This document shows, in pieces, positions 52,520 to 61,750 of a DNA stretch of 64,000 nt. Positions within the stretch are counted from its first letter, which is position 1. Each line of letters opens with the position of its first letter. The translations under genes were made by a program, and so were the position numbers. The DNA is taken from positions 55,908-119,907 of the forward strand of contig NZ_JAAIKO010000022.1 of NCBI RefSeq assembly GCF_016107395.1. The letters run 5' to 3'. The notes under the pieces are model-generated. The model was given only the letters and a program-made list of their open reading frames with translations. It ran no database searches and had not been told where the DNA came from. Origin of the DNA: Streptomyces fildesensis (GTDB lineage Bacteria > Actinomycetota > Actinomycetes > Streptomycetales > Streptomycetaceae).

Positions 52520-54040
52520 ATGACGGTGACAGCCGACCGGCAGGTATCCCGCCTCACCTCGCCCTGGACGCGCGGCCTCGCCGCGGCCGCTGCGGGCGCG
52601 CTGCCGGCGCTGGCCTTCCCCGCGATGTCGCTGTGGTGGCTGGCCTACGTGGCGCTGGTGCCGTGGATCCTGCTCGCGCGCTCCGCGCCGACGGGCCGCC
52701 GCGCCGCGCTCGACGGCTGGCTGGGCGGGGCCGGCTTCATGCTGGCCGTGCACCACTGGCTGTTCCCGAGCCTCAACGTCTTCATCGTCGTGCTGGCCCT
52801 GCTGCTGGGGACCCTGTGGGCGCCGTGGGGCTGGCTGCTGCGGCGGACGCTGAGCGGGCATCCCGGACCGCGGCGGGTGGCCGCCGCCCTGGTGCTGGCG
52901 CCGTGCGGATGGCTGATGGTCGAGCTGGTGCGCTCCTGGCAGTACCTGGGCGGACCGTGGGGGCTGCTGGGGGCCAGCCAGTGGCAGGTCGCCCCCGCGC
53001 TGCGGCTGGCGTCGGTCGGCGGGGTCTGGCTGATCAGCGCGCTGGTCGTGACGGTGAACACGGCGGTGGCGGCGCTCATCGCGGCGCCCTCCGTCCGCGC
53101 CCCGGCCGGCGCCGCGCTGGCCGCGGTGGCGGTCGGCACGACCGCCGTGTGGCTGGGCGCGCCGGTGCCCGACCGGACCAGGACGGTACGGATCGCGGTG
53201 GTGCAGCCGGGCGTGATCGAGGGGGCGGAGGCCCGGTTCGACCGCGAGGAGCAGCTGACCCGCACACTGGCCGGGCAGCGGGTGGACCTGGTGGTGTGGG
53301 GCGAGAGCAGCGTCGGCTTCGACCTGTCGTCCCGGCCGGACCTCGCCGACCGGCTCGCCGCGCTCGCCCGGGAGGCCGACGCGGACGTCCTGGTGAACGT
53401 GGACGCCCAGCGGGCGGACGGGCGCGGGATCTCCAAGACGTCGGTGCTGGTGGGAGCGGACGGCATCACCGGCCCGAGCTACGACAAGATGCGTCTGGTG
53501 CCGTTCGGCGAGTACATCCCGTTCCGCTCGGTGCTGGGCTGGGCCACGTCGGTCGGCAAGGCGGCCGGCGAGGACCGCAGGCGCGGCGACCGCCAGGTGG
53601 TCATGACCGCGGGGAACCTGCGCTTCGGGCCGCTGGTGTGCTTCGAGTCCGCCTTCCCCGACATGAGCCGGAAGCTGGCCGACGACGGGGCGCAGCTGCT
53701 GGTGGCGCAGTCGTCCACCTCGTCGTTCCAGGGCAGTTGGGCGCCGCCCCAGCACGCCTCGCTCGCCGCGCTGCGGGCCGCGGAGACCTGGCGTCCGATG
53801 GTGCACGCCACCCTGACCGGGGTGAGCGCGGTCTACGACGGTCAGGGGCGCCAGGTGGGCTCGTGGCTGGGCACCAGCGCGAGCACGGCGGCGGTCTACC
53901 AGGTGCCGCTGTCGGAGGGCCGCAGCCCGTACGTCCGGTTCGGCGACTGGGTGCCGCACCTCGCGCTGCTGGTCGTCCTGCTGGCCGCGGGGTACGAGGT
54001 CTCGCTGCGGGTCAGGCGGACTGCTCGCGAATCGCGGTGA
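52520..54040 (+). CDS. lnt: Apolipoprotein N-acyltransferase
   Basis: A 506-residue membrane enzyme that adds the third acyl chain to lipoproteins. About seven hydrophobic helices (about 20-215) precede the nitrilase domain (about 225-470) and a final helix. The catalytic Glu (FDREEQL), Lys (YDKMRLVPFGEYIPF) and Cys (PLVCFESAFPD) are in place. Lipoprotein genes lie nearby at 49648 and 55135. GGGAGCGGG precedes the ATG. The 3' end overlaps the convergent oxidoreductase by 29 bases. Confidence 0.92.
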   Translation: MTVTADRQVSRLTSPWTRGLAAAAAGALPALAFPAMSLWWLAYVALVPWILLARSAPTGRRAALDGWLGGAGFMLAVHHWLFPSLNVFIVVLALLLGTLWAPWGWLLRRTLSGHPGPRRVAAALVLAPCGWLMVELVRSWQYLGGPWGLLGASQWQVAPALRLASVGGVWLISALVVTVNTAVAALIAAPSVRAPAGAALAAVAVGTTAVWLGAPVPDRTRTVRIAVVQPGVIEGAEARFDREEQLTRTLAGQRVDLVVWGESSVGFDLSSRPDLADRLAALAREADADVLVNVDAQRADGRGISKTSVLVGADGITGPSYDKMRLVPFGEYIPFRSVLGWATSVGKAAGEDRRRGDRQVVMTAGNLRFGPLVCFESAFPDMSRKLADDGAQLLVAQSSTSSFQGSWAPPQHASLAALRAAETWRPMVHATLTGVSAVYDGQGRQVGSWLGTSASTAAVYQVPLSEGRSPYVRFGDWVPHLALLVVLLAAGYEVSLRVRRTARESR

Positions 54041-54932
54041 CGATCCGCTCGCACAGCTCATGGGTGCGCAGCGCGTCCTGGGCATCGAGCAGCTTGCCGC
54101 TGCGCACCGCGTCCAGGAAGACCAGGATGATCTGCTCGATGCCGCGCTGGCGGGCGACCGGAACCCAGTCGCCGCGGCGGCGCAGGGTCGGCTGGCCCTT
54201 GTGGTCGATGACGTCGGCGAGGTTGACGACCTGGCGCTTGGTGTCGTCGCCGCTCACCTCGAGGATCTCCTCGGTGGAGCCGCTCATCCGGTTCATCGTG
54301 CCGATGGCGGTGAACCCGTCACCGGACAGCTGCAGGACGACATGGTGCAGCAGACCGTCGCGGACCTTGGCGCGGACATCGGTGTGCTCGATGGGCCCGG
54401 GCGCGAGATAGCGCAGCGTGTCGACGACATGGATGAAGTCGTCGAACACCACGGAGCGGGGCTCCTCGGCGAGCCCGACCCGGTTCTTCTGCATCAGGAT
54501 CAGATCGCGCGGGTGGTCCGCGCACTGGGTGTAGCCCGGCGCGTAGCGGCGGTTGAAGCCTGCCATCAGGCTGACCCGGCGCTGCTCGGCGAGGTTCACC
54601 AGGTGCCGCGCCCCGTCGAGGTCGGGCGCGAACGGCTTGTCGACGTAGGCCGGGACGCCGGCTTCGATCAGTGCCTCGGTGATCTCGACGTGCCGGTCGG
54701 TGGGCGCGTGCACGAAGGCGGCGTCGAGCCCCTGCCCGATCAGCGCCTCCAGGCTGGTGTGCCGGTGCGGCAGCCGCAGGGCGTCACCGACCCGGTCCAG
54801 GGTGGCGGGGGTACGGGTGTGCAGATGCACTTCGATCCCCGGCTGGGCGGCGAGCACCGGCAGATATGCCTTCTGGGCGATGTCACCGAGGCCGATCACC
54901 CCGATTTTCAGGGGGGCGTTGCCGGATCCCAT
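54012..54932 (-). CDS. Gfo/Idh/MocA-family oxidoreductase
   Basis: A 306-residue NAD(P)-dependent dehydrogenase. The N-terminal Rossmann fold has IGVIGLGDIAQKAYLPVLAA; VDKPFAPDLDGA contains the conserved EKP-like Lys. The C-terminal half (about 125-300) is the substrate/oligomer domain with FDDFIHVVDTLRYL. Sugar or cyclitol-like substrates are typical. ATG at 54932 follows GGGAGAGG and agrees with the domain start. Confidence 0.88.
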   Translation of the reverse strand: MGSGNAPLKIGVIGLGDIAQKAYLPVLAAQPGIEVHLHTRTPATLDRVGDALRLPHRHTSLEALIGQGLDAAFVHAPTDRHVEITEALIEAGVPAYVDKPFAPDLDGARHLVNLAEQRRVSLMAGFNRRYAPGYTQCADHPRDLILMQKNRVGLAEEPRSVVFDDFIHVVDTLRYLAPGPIEHTDVRAKVRDGLLHHVVLQLSGDGFTAIGTMNRMSGSTEEILEVSGDDTKRQVVNLADVIDHKGQPTLRRRGDWVPVARQRGIEQIILVFLDAVRSGKLLDAQDALRTHELCERIVTAIREQSA

Positions 54933-55134
54933 GTGCCTCTCCCGTTCTGCCGCTACCGCTTCGACCGCGCCCGCCGCCGCTGCCGCGCGCGTCTCCGCCC
55001 GCGTCACCGTGGCAACAGGTCTGATGTGTTCTGGCAGCATACGGGGCCTGCCGGAGCCGTCCTCCGGCGGTGTCACTCCGCGTCACTCCTGCGGGGAATA
55101 CCCAACGGTGCCGCCGACCGGCAGAGTTGTCCGA

Positions 55135-55572
55135 ATGCGTCATTTAGCAGCAGTAGTGCTCATTGCGGCGGCCTCGGCCGTCACCGGGTGTACGACGGTG
55201 CCCTCGCAGCCCGCCCCCGGCCCCTCGTCGGCGCCGGCGCTGCCCGTCCTCCCGCTCCCCCAGGACCGGACGGTCGTCCGGCAGCCCGACCAGCAGTCGC
55301 TCGCGACCGTTCCGGTGGAACCGGAGCCCGGTCCGCGGACCTCCGCCGCGGCCCCAGCACCGCCGCGGCACGTGCGGCGCCATCACCGGGCGCGGACCCC
55401 GGTGGAGCCCGCCGAACGGGATCCGGTGCCCGCCGCCAAGGCCGCTCCGCACCCCCGCCCGGCGGCGTCACTGCCCGGCGGGGCGGGGGTCTGCGCGCTG
55501 GGCGAGACCTACGGCGGCTGGGCCAAGGACAGCGACGCGGCGCGGATCTGCCACGAGTCCTACGGACGGTGA
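55135..55572 (+). CDS. Small Pro-rich lipoprotein
   Basis: A 145-residue predicted lipoprotein with the signal MRHLAAVVLIAAASAVTGC (Cys19). The middle is Pro/Ala/Arg-rich without clear fold. A short C-terminal segment has two Cys (VCALGETYGGWAKDSDAARIC) that may form a disulfide; this GETYGGW-type tail occurs in other streptomycete surface proteins of unknown role. The final 13 bases overlap the convergent gene. Confidence 0.78.
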   Translation: MRHLAAVVLIAAASAVTGCTTVPSQPAPGPSSAPALPVLPLPQDRTVVRQPDQQSLATVPVEPEPGPRTSAAAPAPPRHVRRHHRARTPVEPAERDPVPAAKAAPHPRPAASLPGGAGVCALGETYGGWAKDSDAARICHESYGR

Positions 55573-56054
55573 CCGGAGCCGTCCAGCCTCAGCTCCATCC
55601 GCCCGATCGCGGCCCGCAGGCCGTCGCCGTAGTCGTCGTCACCGAGCGCGCCCGCAGCGCTCCTCGCCCGGACGAGGTGGTTGCGCGCCAGCTCCCGCTC
55701 GCCGACCTTCAGGTAGTCGGCGGCGAGGTTCAGGTGCAGTGACGGATAGAAGCCCCGCACGGCGAGCGACTCGTGGTGCCGGCCGGTGCGTTCGTCGGAG
55801 AGACCGTCGGCCGCCCGCAGGGCTCTGAGGTCCCACTCCAGTTCGTCCTCGGGATCGTCCTGGGTGTCGGCCATGAAGTGCGCCAGCGTGCAGCGGTGGA
55901 GGGGATCGCCGTCCTCGCCGATCTCCTCCCACAGACGGCCGAACCGGGTCCTGGCCTCTTCACGGTCGCCGCCGTGCAGCAGCATCATGACCTGGCCGAT
56001 CCGCGTCATGACCGTGTCCTGGCCGACACCCCAGCTCTGTTCCTGATCCGTCAC
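55560..56054 (-). CDS. TPR-like helical protein of unknown function
   Basis: A 164-residue, mostly helical acidic protein with TPR-like pairs of helices (EEARTRFGRLWEEI, HLNLAADYLKVGERELARNHL). No enzymatic motif. Proteins of this type are common in streptomycetes and may be scaffolds. ATG at 56054; the gene stands alone between a lipoprotein gene and ung. Confidence 0.75.
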   Translation of the reverse strand: MTDQEQSWGVGQDTVMTRIGQVMMLLHGGDREEARTRFGRLWEEIGEDGDPLHRCTLAHFMADTQDDPEDELEWDLRALRAADGLSDERTGRHHESLAVRGFYPSLHLNLAADYLKVGERELARNHLVRARSAAGALGDDDYGDGLRAAIGRMELRLDGSGHRP

Positions 56055-56131
56055 TGCCGCCTCCTGCGCCCCGCGGGCGTCCCGTTCCCGCTGATCCTGC
56101 TGACGCTAGCCGCAGGGTCCGGAAAACCCGG

Positions 56132-56818
56132 TCAGGCGCGGACACCGAGGTCGGGCACCCGCCAGTCGATCGGGTCGTGGCCCTGGGCCTTGACCGCGTC
56201 GTCGATCTGCGTGAAGGGGCGGCTGCCGAGGAAGAGCTTCGCGGACAGCGGTGAGGGGTGCGCGCCCTGGATCACCGTGTGCCGCTCCGTGTCGATCAGC
56301 GGGAGCTTCTTCTTGGCGTAGTTCCCCCACAGCACGAACACCGCCGGGTCCGAGCGGTCGGAGACGGCCTTGATCACCGCGTCAGTGACCTTCTCCCAGC
56401 CCTTGCTCTTGTGCGAGTTCGCCTCGCCCTCCCGCACCGTCAGCACCGCGTTGAGCAGCAGGACGCCCTGCTCGGCCCACGGCATCAAGTAGCCGTTGTC
56501 CGGCACCGGGTGGCCGAGCTCCTCCTTCATCTCCTTGAAGATGTTGCGCAGCGACGGCGGGGTCCTGACGCCAGGGCGCACCGAGAAGCACAGCCCGTGC
56601 CCCTGTCCCTCACCGTGGTACGGGTCCTGGCCGAGGATCAGCACCTTCACCCGGTCGAAAGGCGTGGCCTCCAGAGCCGCGAAGACCTCGTCCCGGGGCG
56701 GGAAGATCTTGTGCGTGGCCCGCTCGGTCTCCACGAACTCGGTGAGCTGCTGGAAGTACGGCTTGTCCAACTCCTCGCCGAGGACGTCCTGCCAGGAGTC
56801 GGGCAGCATGCTGGGCAC
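56132..56818 (-). CDS. ung: Uracil-DNA glycosylase
   Basis: A 228-residue family 1 UDG that removes uracil from DNA. The water-activating motif is GQDPYHGEGQGHGLCFSV (about residue 62); the Leu-loop motif appears as GAHPSPLSA (about 188). PPSLRNIFKEM and WAEQGVLLLNAVLTV are also conserved. GTG at 56818 has GGAGG 8 bases upstream. Confidence 0.95.
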   Translation of the reverse strand: MPSMLPDSWQDVLGEELDKPYFQQLTEFVETERATHKIFPPRDEVFAALEATPFDRVKVLILGQDPYHGEGQGHGLCFSVRPGVRTPPSLRNIFKEMKEELGHPVPDNGYLMPWAEQGVLLLNAVLTVREGEANSHKSKGWEKVTDAVIKAVSDRSDPAVFVLWGNYAKKKLPLIDTERHTVIQGAHPSPLSAKLFLGSRPFTQIDDAVKAQGHDPIDWRVPDLGVRA

Positions 56819-56977
56819 GTCAGGAACCTCCGGTACACGATCCGTTGCTGGTACTCAGAACGTACCGGGAGGCACTGACAACGCGCTCCGCGGGTGCGTA
56901 CGCGACGCCCGGCGGCACACGGGGAAACAGCTGAGCCGGGCCCGGGCCGAAGCCCGGACCCGGCCCGGACAGCGGAC

Positions 56978-57742
56978 TCAGGCGACGCCCGCGTGCAGGA
57001 ACAACCCGCCGTCGACGACGAGGGTCTGGCCGGTGATCCACCCGGCCTGCTCGGAGAGCAGGAAGGCGGCGGCGCCGCCGATGTCCTCCGGGACGCCCAG
57101 CCGCTTGAGCGGGTAGCCCGCGGCGGCCTCCTCCTCGCGGCCCTCGTACAGCGCCGCGGCGAACTTCGTCTTGACCACCGCCGGGGCGATGGCGTTCACC
57201 CGCACGCCCGGCGCCATTTCGGCGGCGAGCTGGATCGTCAGGTTGACCATGGCGGCCTTGCTGATGCCGTAGGCGCCGATGAAGGGCGACGGGGCGAGAC
57301 CGGCGACCGAGGCGATGTTGACGATCGCCCCGCCGTTCTCCTTCTGCCAGGCCTTCCAGGTCTGCTGCGCGAAGCCGAGCGCCGAGATCACATTGGTCTC
57401 GAAGACCTTGCGCGCGACGTTCAGGTCGAGTTCGGCGATCGGGCCGAAGACCGGGTTGGTGCCCGCGTTGTTCGCCAGGAAGTCGACGCGGCCGAACGCC
57501 TCCATGGTGCGTTCGACGGCGACGGCCTGGTGAGCCTCGTCGTGCGCCTTGCCGGCCACGCCGATCACCCGGTCGGCGCCGAGCTTCTCGACGGCCTCCT
57601 TGAGCGCGTCCTCGTTCCGGCCGGTGATGCAGACGCGGTCGCCACGGGCCACCAGGGCCTCGGCGATGCCGTAGCCGATACCGCGGCTGGCGCCGGTGAC
57701 GAGCGCGACCTTGCCGCTGTCGGTGGGAATCTCACGTGTCAT
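56978..57742 (-). CDS. Short-chain dehydrogenase/reductase
   Basis: A 254-residue classical SDR. NAD(P) motif TGASRGIGYGIAEAL; NNAGTN; catalytic Ser in NIASVAG and the YGISK pair. It lies 23 bases after a FabG-like gene on the same strand, so both probably form one operon that handles related keto or hydroxy acyl compounds. Substrate not predictable. Confidence 0.88.
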   Translation of the reverse strand: MTREIPTDSGKVALVTGASRGIGYGIAEALVARGDRVCITGRNEDALKEAVEKLGADRVIGVAGKAHDEAHQAVAVERTMEAFGRVDFLANNAGTNPVFGPIAELDLNVARKVFETNVISALGFAQQTWKAWQKENGGAIVNIASVAGLAPSPFIGAYGISKAAMVNLTIQLAAEMAPGVRVNAIAPAVVKTKFAAALYEGREEEAAAGYPLKRLGVPEDIGGAAAFLLSEQAGWITGQTLVVDGGLFLHAGVA

Positions 57743-57765
57743 GGTGCTCAGATCTCCGATGCGCG

Positions 57766-58527
57766 TCAGTTGAGCGGGCCGCCGGCCACGTACAGGACCT
57801 GGCCGGAGACGAAGCCGGCCTGCTCACCGGTGAAGAAGGCGATCGCGTTGGCGATGTCGTCCGGGTTGCCGACCCGCTGGACGGGGATCTGGGTCGCGGC
57901 GGCGGCCTGGAACTCCTCGAAGCCCATACCGATCCGGGCGGCCGTGGCGGCGGTCATGTCGGTGACGATGAAGCCGGGCGCCACGGCGTTGGCGGTGACG
58001 CCGAACTTGCCGAGCTCGAAGGCCAGCGTCTTGGTGAAGCCCTGCAGACCCGCCTTGGCGGCCGAGTAGTTGACCTGGCCGCGGTTGCCGAGCGCGGAGC
58101 TCGACGACAGGTTGACGATCCGGCCGAAATTGGCCGCCACCATGTGCTTCTGCACCGCGCGGGACATCAGGAAGGCACCCCGGAGGTGCACGTTCATGAC
58201 GGTGTCCCAGTCGGTCGCGCTCATCTTGAACAGCAGGTTGTCGCGGAGCACACCCGCGTTGTTCACCAGGATGGTCGGCGCGCCCAGCTCCTCCGCGACC
58301 CGGGCCACCGCCGCCTCGACCTGCGCCTCGTCCGATACGTCACAGCCGACCGCGAGCGCCCTGCCGCCGTCCGCCGTGATCTGCTCGACGGTCTCCTTGC
58401 AGGCACCCTCGTCGAGGTCGAGTACGGCGACGGCGCGGCCCTCGGCCGCCAGCCGCTTGGCGGTGGCGGCGCCGATGCCGCGCGCGGCCCCGGTCACGAT
58501 CGCGACGCGCTGCTCGGTCGTGGACAT
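57766..58527 (-). CDS. FabG-like 3-oxoacyl-(ACP) reductase
   Basis: A 253-residue SDR. Cofactor motif TGAARGIGAATAKRL, DVSDEAQVEAAV, NNAGVLRDN; catalytic Ser in LSSSSALGNRGQVNYSAAKAG with the Tyr and Lys. The NRGQVNYSAAKAG stretch is typical of FabG. First gene of the pair with the SDR downstream. May act in beta-oxidation-like or lipid metabolism. Confidence 0.88.
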   Translation of the reverse strand: MSTTEQRVAIVTGAARGIGAATAKRLAAEGRAVAVLDLDEGACKETVEQITADGGRALAVGCDVSDEAQVEAAVARVAEELGAPTILVNNAGVLRDNLLFKMSATDWDTVMNVHLRGAFLMSRAVQKHMVAANFGRIVNLSSSSALGNRGQVNYSAAKAGLQGFTKTLAFELGKFGVTANAVAPGFIVTDMTAATAARIGMGFEEFQAAAATQIPVQRVGNPDDIANAIAFFTGEQAGFVSGQVLYVAGGPLN

Positions 58528-58666
58528 GCAGTCTCCTTGCCCTCAGATACGGCGCCGCGCGGAATCCCGCACGGACTCCGCACATGAGCAACCGCTTAGT
58601 AGGTTAGTTGTCGAAACCGTAGGAGCCCTGTGACCCGCTGTCAACGGAACCCCTCGCGAGTGTGTT

Positions 58667-59065
58667 TCAGCGCACCAGGAGACCGAGCAGCCGGTCCACC
58701 TCGGCCTCCGGATCCGCGGTCAGCCCGGTGTGGATCGGACCCGGCTGCACCACCGTGCTGCGCGGCGCCGTGAGCCAGCGGAAACGCCGTCCCGGGTCGT
58801 CGCCGGCCGCCTGCCCGGCCCGTTCCCCGCCCTCGCACACACCCTCGTACCCGCGCAGCGCGGCGCGCACCCCCTCGACGTCCACCCGCTCGTCCAGACA
58901 GCGCAGCCGCGCCTCGTCCAGATGGATCCGCGCGCCGACGAACGACCGCGCGCGGCAGTAGACCAGCACCCCCGCGTTGATCATCTCGCCGCGCTCGATC
59001 CGCGGGACGACGCGCACCAGCGCGTACTCGAACACATCCCGGCCACTGCCCCGGTACCCGCTCAC
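58667..59065 (-). CDS. DUF3037 protein paired with HipA-like kinase
   Basis: A 132-residue protein of the DUF3037 type (FEYALVRVVPRIERGEMINAGVLVYC, then RFRWLTAPRSTVVQPGPIHTGL). The GTG start overlaps the stop of the HipA-like gene by four bases (GTGA), so the two are translationally coupled. This pair is seen together in many actinobacteria. Function unknown. Confidence 0.85.
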   Translation of the reverse strand: MSGYRGSGRDVFEYALVRVVPRIERGEMINAGVLVYCRARSFVGARIHLDEARLRCLDERVDVEGVRAALRGYEGVCEGGERAGQAAGDDPGRRFRWLTAPRSTVVQPGPIHTGLTADPEAEVDRLLGLLVR

Positions 59066-59883
59066 TTCGCGGCCTTCCCGTCCACCCAGGTGCGCAGCCA
59101 GTCCGGCGCGTCCTGCTTCGGCTTCTGCCCCGCCACGAGGACGATCCGCTCGTGCACGGAACCCGCGCGGGCGAGCAGCACCCGCTCGTACGCCCTGCGC
59201 ACCTCGTCGGGACCGTCGAAACCGGGCTCCCCGTCCAGCCACTCGTCGGGCACCAGCGCGGTGACCTCGCGCAGCAGCTCCTCGGTGACCTTGGGCGCGA
59301 GCTCGGCCGCGGCGGCGGCCGGGTCGGGCGAGAACCGGGACAGCGCGTGGTCGGCGGCGTCGAAGGGCTTCGCCGACGCCTGCTCGGCCGTCTTCCAGTT
59401 GTGGTGCCAGATCAGTGAGGCGCCGTGGTCGATGAGCCAGAGGTCCTTGTGCCAGATCAGCAGATTGGGGTTGCGCCAGGACCGGTCCACATTGCCGATC
59501 AGGGCGTCGAACCAGACGATGCGGCCGGCTTCGGCCGGCTCGATCTCGAAGACCAGCGGATCGAACCCGAGCGAGCCCGGCAGGAAGTCCATCCCCAGAT
59601 TGAGGCCACCGCTGGACTTGAGCAGATCCTGGATCTCGGCGTCGGGCTCGCCGAGCCCGATCACCGGGTCGAACTGGAACCGGACGAGTTCGGGGACGCG
59701 CAGTCCCAGCCGGCGGGCCAGCTCGCCCGCCACGATCTCGGCGACCAGCGCCTTGCGGCCCTGCGCGGCGCCGGTGAACTTCACGACGTACGTGCCGAGG
59801 TCGTCGGCCTCGACCACCCCCGGCACCGAGCCGCCCTCGCGCAGGGGGGTCACATAACGGATTCCCGTTACCTCATTCAGCAT
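59062..59883 (-). CDS. HipA-like kinase family protein
   Basis: A 273-residue protein of the HipA-family kinase type, without the N-terminal HipA subdomain. It contains VVKFTGAAQGRKALVAEIV (nucleotide-binding Lys region) and WFDALIGNVDRSWRNPNLLI, in which Asp/Asn match the catalytic loop, then LWLIDHGASL (metal-binding Asp). No HipB-type antitoxin precedes it; it is coupled to DUF3037 instead. The integrated element starts right upstream of its ATG, so its original promoter may have been displaced. Confidence 0.82.
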   Translation of the reverse strand: MLNEVTGIRYVTPLREGGSVPGVVEADDLGTYVVKFTGAAQGRKALVAEIVAGELARRLGLRVPELVRFQFDPVIGLGEPDAEIQDLLKSSGGLNLGMDFLPGSLGFDPLVFEIEPAEAGRIVWFDALIGNVDRSWRNPNLLIWHKDLWLIDHGASLIWHHNWKTAEQASAKPFDAADHALSRFSPDPAAAAAELAPKVTEELLREVTALVPDEWLDGEPGFDGPDEVRRAYERVLLARAGSVHERIVLVAGQKPKQDAPDWLRTWVDGKAAK

Positions 59884-59937
59884 ATTCCCAGGCCGCCAGA
59901 CTCGTTTGCCTTACAATCCATGCCAAGCTCTCACCGC
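59884..59937. other. Probable attachment-site junction of the integrated element
   Basis: This 54-base gap separates the chromosomal HipA-like gene from the outward-facing integrase stop. Integrase genes of this type lie next to their attachment site. No tRNA 3' end is recognisable, so the site would be protein-coding or intergenic. The matching right-hand repeat must lie beyond the window. Inferred. Confidence 0.4.
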
Positions 59938-61233
59938 TCATACCTGGGGGTTTTCTCCGCAATCAGCCTTGGGGAGAATCTGGGGAGTTTCGGCTGCCAG
60001 GCCGCTCCCCCGCCCCTCAAGCAGTTCGTCGATCGCTGTGCGCCCCTTGCTCCCGGCCTCTGGCATGAAGTGAGCATAGTAACCAAGCGTGACAGCTGGC
60101 GAGGAGTGCCCGAGCCACCGTGCCAACGTCACGACGGACTCTCCTGCTTCCAACATGATCGAGGCGTACGTGTGACGTAGCACATGGAAGCCGTCCTTCG
60201 GCGCCGCCTCCCACTGCCACGGCTTCGCGCCCTGGGGCCGCGGAGGAATGATTCCGGCCCTGGCCAGCGCGGGCTTCCAGCTGTAGGTGTTCCAGGTGTT
60301 CACCGCCACGGCGTTGCCGAATCGCGTGGTGAGCAGAAGGGAGAACTTCCTCATGGTTCGGTCCGCCCCCGGCTTCTCCCACGGAAGCTCCACCTCCGCC
60401 GGCGGGAACGACGCAACGTGAACCCTCAGTTCCTCGGCCACCGAGGAGGGCAGGTCGACGGTGCGCGTCTTCTTACCCTTTGGCAGGGCGAAGTACAACT
60501 TCCCGTTGATCGCCTGGACTTGGCGGCGGACATGAACTACACCTCGCGCGTAATCAATGTCCTCCGGGCTCAACCCGAATACCTCACCCTGACGTAGTCC
60601 GCACCCCAAACCGAGTACGACGGATATCCTGTTTCGCTGGCTAATCCCGTCCCGAACGCGGCGCGCCGTCTCCAGCGACCAAACCTCGCGTCGCTCCCTC
60701 GGCGCCTTGGGCCACCGCACAGACTTCGCATGCATGGGGTTTCTAGCAAGCCGCTTGTCATCGACGGCCGCCTCCAGAACACTGGACAGCTCGGACAAGA
60801 TGCCACGTCGGTAGTCGACTGAGGCGACGGTGGCCTCCAACTTTGCGATGTAGGCGCGCAGCTCTGTCGCCGTGATGTTTTTCAGCGGTAGCTGGCCGAG
60901 ATGCGGGACGATGTGAAGCCGCGCTCTCCGCTCTTGGTTCTGCTGGGTCTTCGGGGCTCCTCCTCTGCCCGGTGCCCAGTGCATTGCGATGTAGTCGACC
61001 AGGGTGATGGATCCGTCGCGCGGGTCCACGAACTCCCCGCGTTCCTCATCGGTAGCTGACCGGCGGAGCCACGCCTTGGCGTCCTCCAGGGTGTCGAAGG
61101 ATCTATCCCGGATCCCAGCAATGCCAGCGACCTTGTATCGCTTGCCCTTGCCGTAGCGAGCGGTTCTTTCCCTTCTACCGCTTATCGGGTCCTTCTTCTT
61201 CTTGATCCAACGGTCCTCTACATAGCCGGCCAG
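59938..61233 (-). CDS. Tyrosine-recombinase integrase, apparent CTG start
   Basis: A 431-residue phage/ICE-type integrase. The arm-binding and core-binding parts (about 1-170; AGYVEDRWIKKK, then RYGKGKRYKVAGIAGIRDRS) precede the catalytic domain. The catalytic Arg is in GCGLRQGEVFGL, HVLRHTY provides His and Arg, LGHSS the second His, and Tyr is in GYYAHFMP. The family N-terminus aligns with a CTG codon at 61233-61231, 6 bases after AAGGAG; no ATG, GTG or TTG lies in frame between the preceding stop and a GTG at 61029, which would remove about 68 conserved residues. Confidence 0.85.
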   Translation of the reverse strand: MAGYVEDRWIKKKKDPISGRRERTARYGKGKRYKVAGIAGIRDRSFDTLEDAKAWLRRSATDEERGEFVDPRDGSITLVDYIAMHWAPGRGGAPKTQQNQERRARLHIVPHLGQLPLKNITATELRAYIAKLEATVASVDYRRGILSELSSVLEAAVDDKRLARNPMHAKSVRWPKAPRERREVWSLETARRVRDGISQRNRISVVLGLGCGLRQGEVFGLSPEDIDYARGVVHVRRQVQAINGKLYFALPKGKKTRTVDLPSSVAEELRVHVASFPPAEVELPWEKPGADRTMRKFSLLLTTRFGNAVAVNTWNTYSWKPALARAGIIPPRPQGAKPWQWEAAPKDGFHVLRHTYASIMLEAGESVVTLARWLGHSSPAVTLGYYAHFMPEAGSKGRTAIDELLEGRGSGLAAETPQILPKADCGENPQV

Positions 61234-61285
61234 GAGAGTCTCCTTGTTGAGGCGGGTGGAAGCGGCGCTCTACGATGTGCGCGCG

Positions 61286-61597
61286 TCAGGCATTGCAGGT
61301 GTGACTGAACCGATGCTGCGGAGCAGCGATCAGGGGGTTCAGGGATGTGTTGGAGCGGGAGTCCGCCTGCTCCTGTTCGCAGATCCAGGCGTTGAGGGAC
61401 TCCCGCCGATACATGACGCGGCCTCGCGGCCCCATGCGGAAGCTCGGCGGTCCCTGCCGCCGATGACGCCAGACATAGAGGGTGTGCGGTGAGAGGCCGA
61501 GATACTCCGCGGCCTCCTTCACGCTCAGGAAGGCCGCGTGTGCTGCGGCCTGGGGAGTGGGGGCAGCAAATGTCGTGGGCAACGATCGCGCAGGCAT
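61286..61597 (-). CDS. Excisionase-like helix-turn-helix protein
   Basis: A 103-residue protein with a MerR/Xis-type winged helix: AFLSVKEAAEYLGLSPHTLYVWRHRRQGPPSFRMG and GRVMYRRESLNAWI. It lies 52 bases upstream of the integrase on the same strand, the usual place for xis. The extended N-terminus (about 22 residues) has no domain and the SD is weak, so the true start may be further in. Confidence 0.82.
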   Translation of the reverse strand: MPARSLPTTFAAPTPQAAAHAAFLSVKEAAEYLGLSPHTLYVWRHRRQGPPSFRMGPRGRVMYRRESLNAWICEQEQADSRSNTSLNPLIAAPQHRFSHTCNA

Positions 61598-61750
61598 CGG
61601 TGGTTTTCTGTGAGGTACGGAACGGCAGGGGGCGGTGGGCAGCCCCGAATATCTCCAATGGTCTGCGGGAACGCCGGTTTGGCTAACCGGCGATCGTCGG
61701 CTATGTTGCGCGCCACATCCCCGGGTTCTGACGCCCTTCGGACTCCTGGG

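Noticed and set aside
59821..59960. tRNA gene as the attachment site of the element
   Set aside because: No cloverleaf, T-arm consensus or CCA-like 3' end could be drawn near the integrase.
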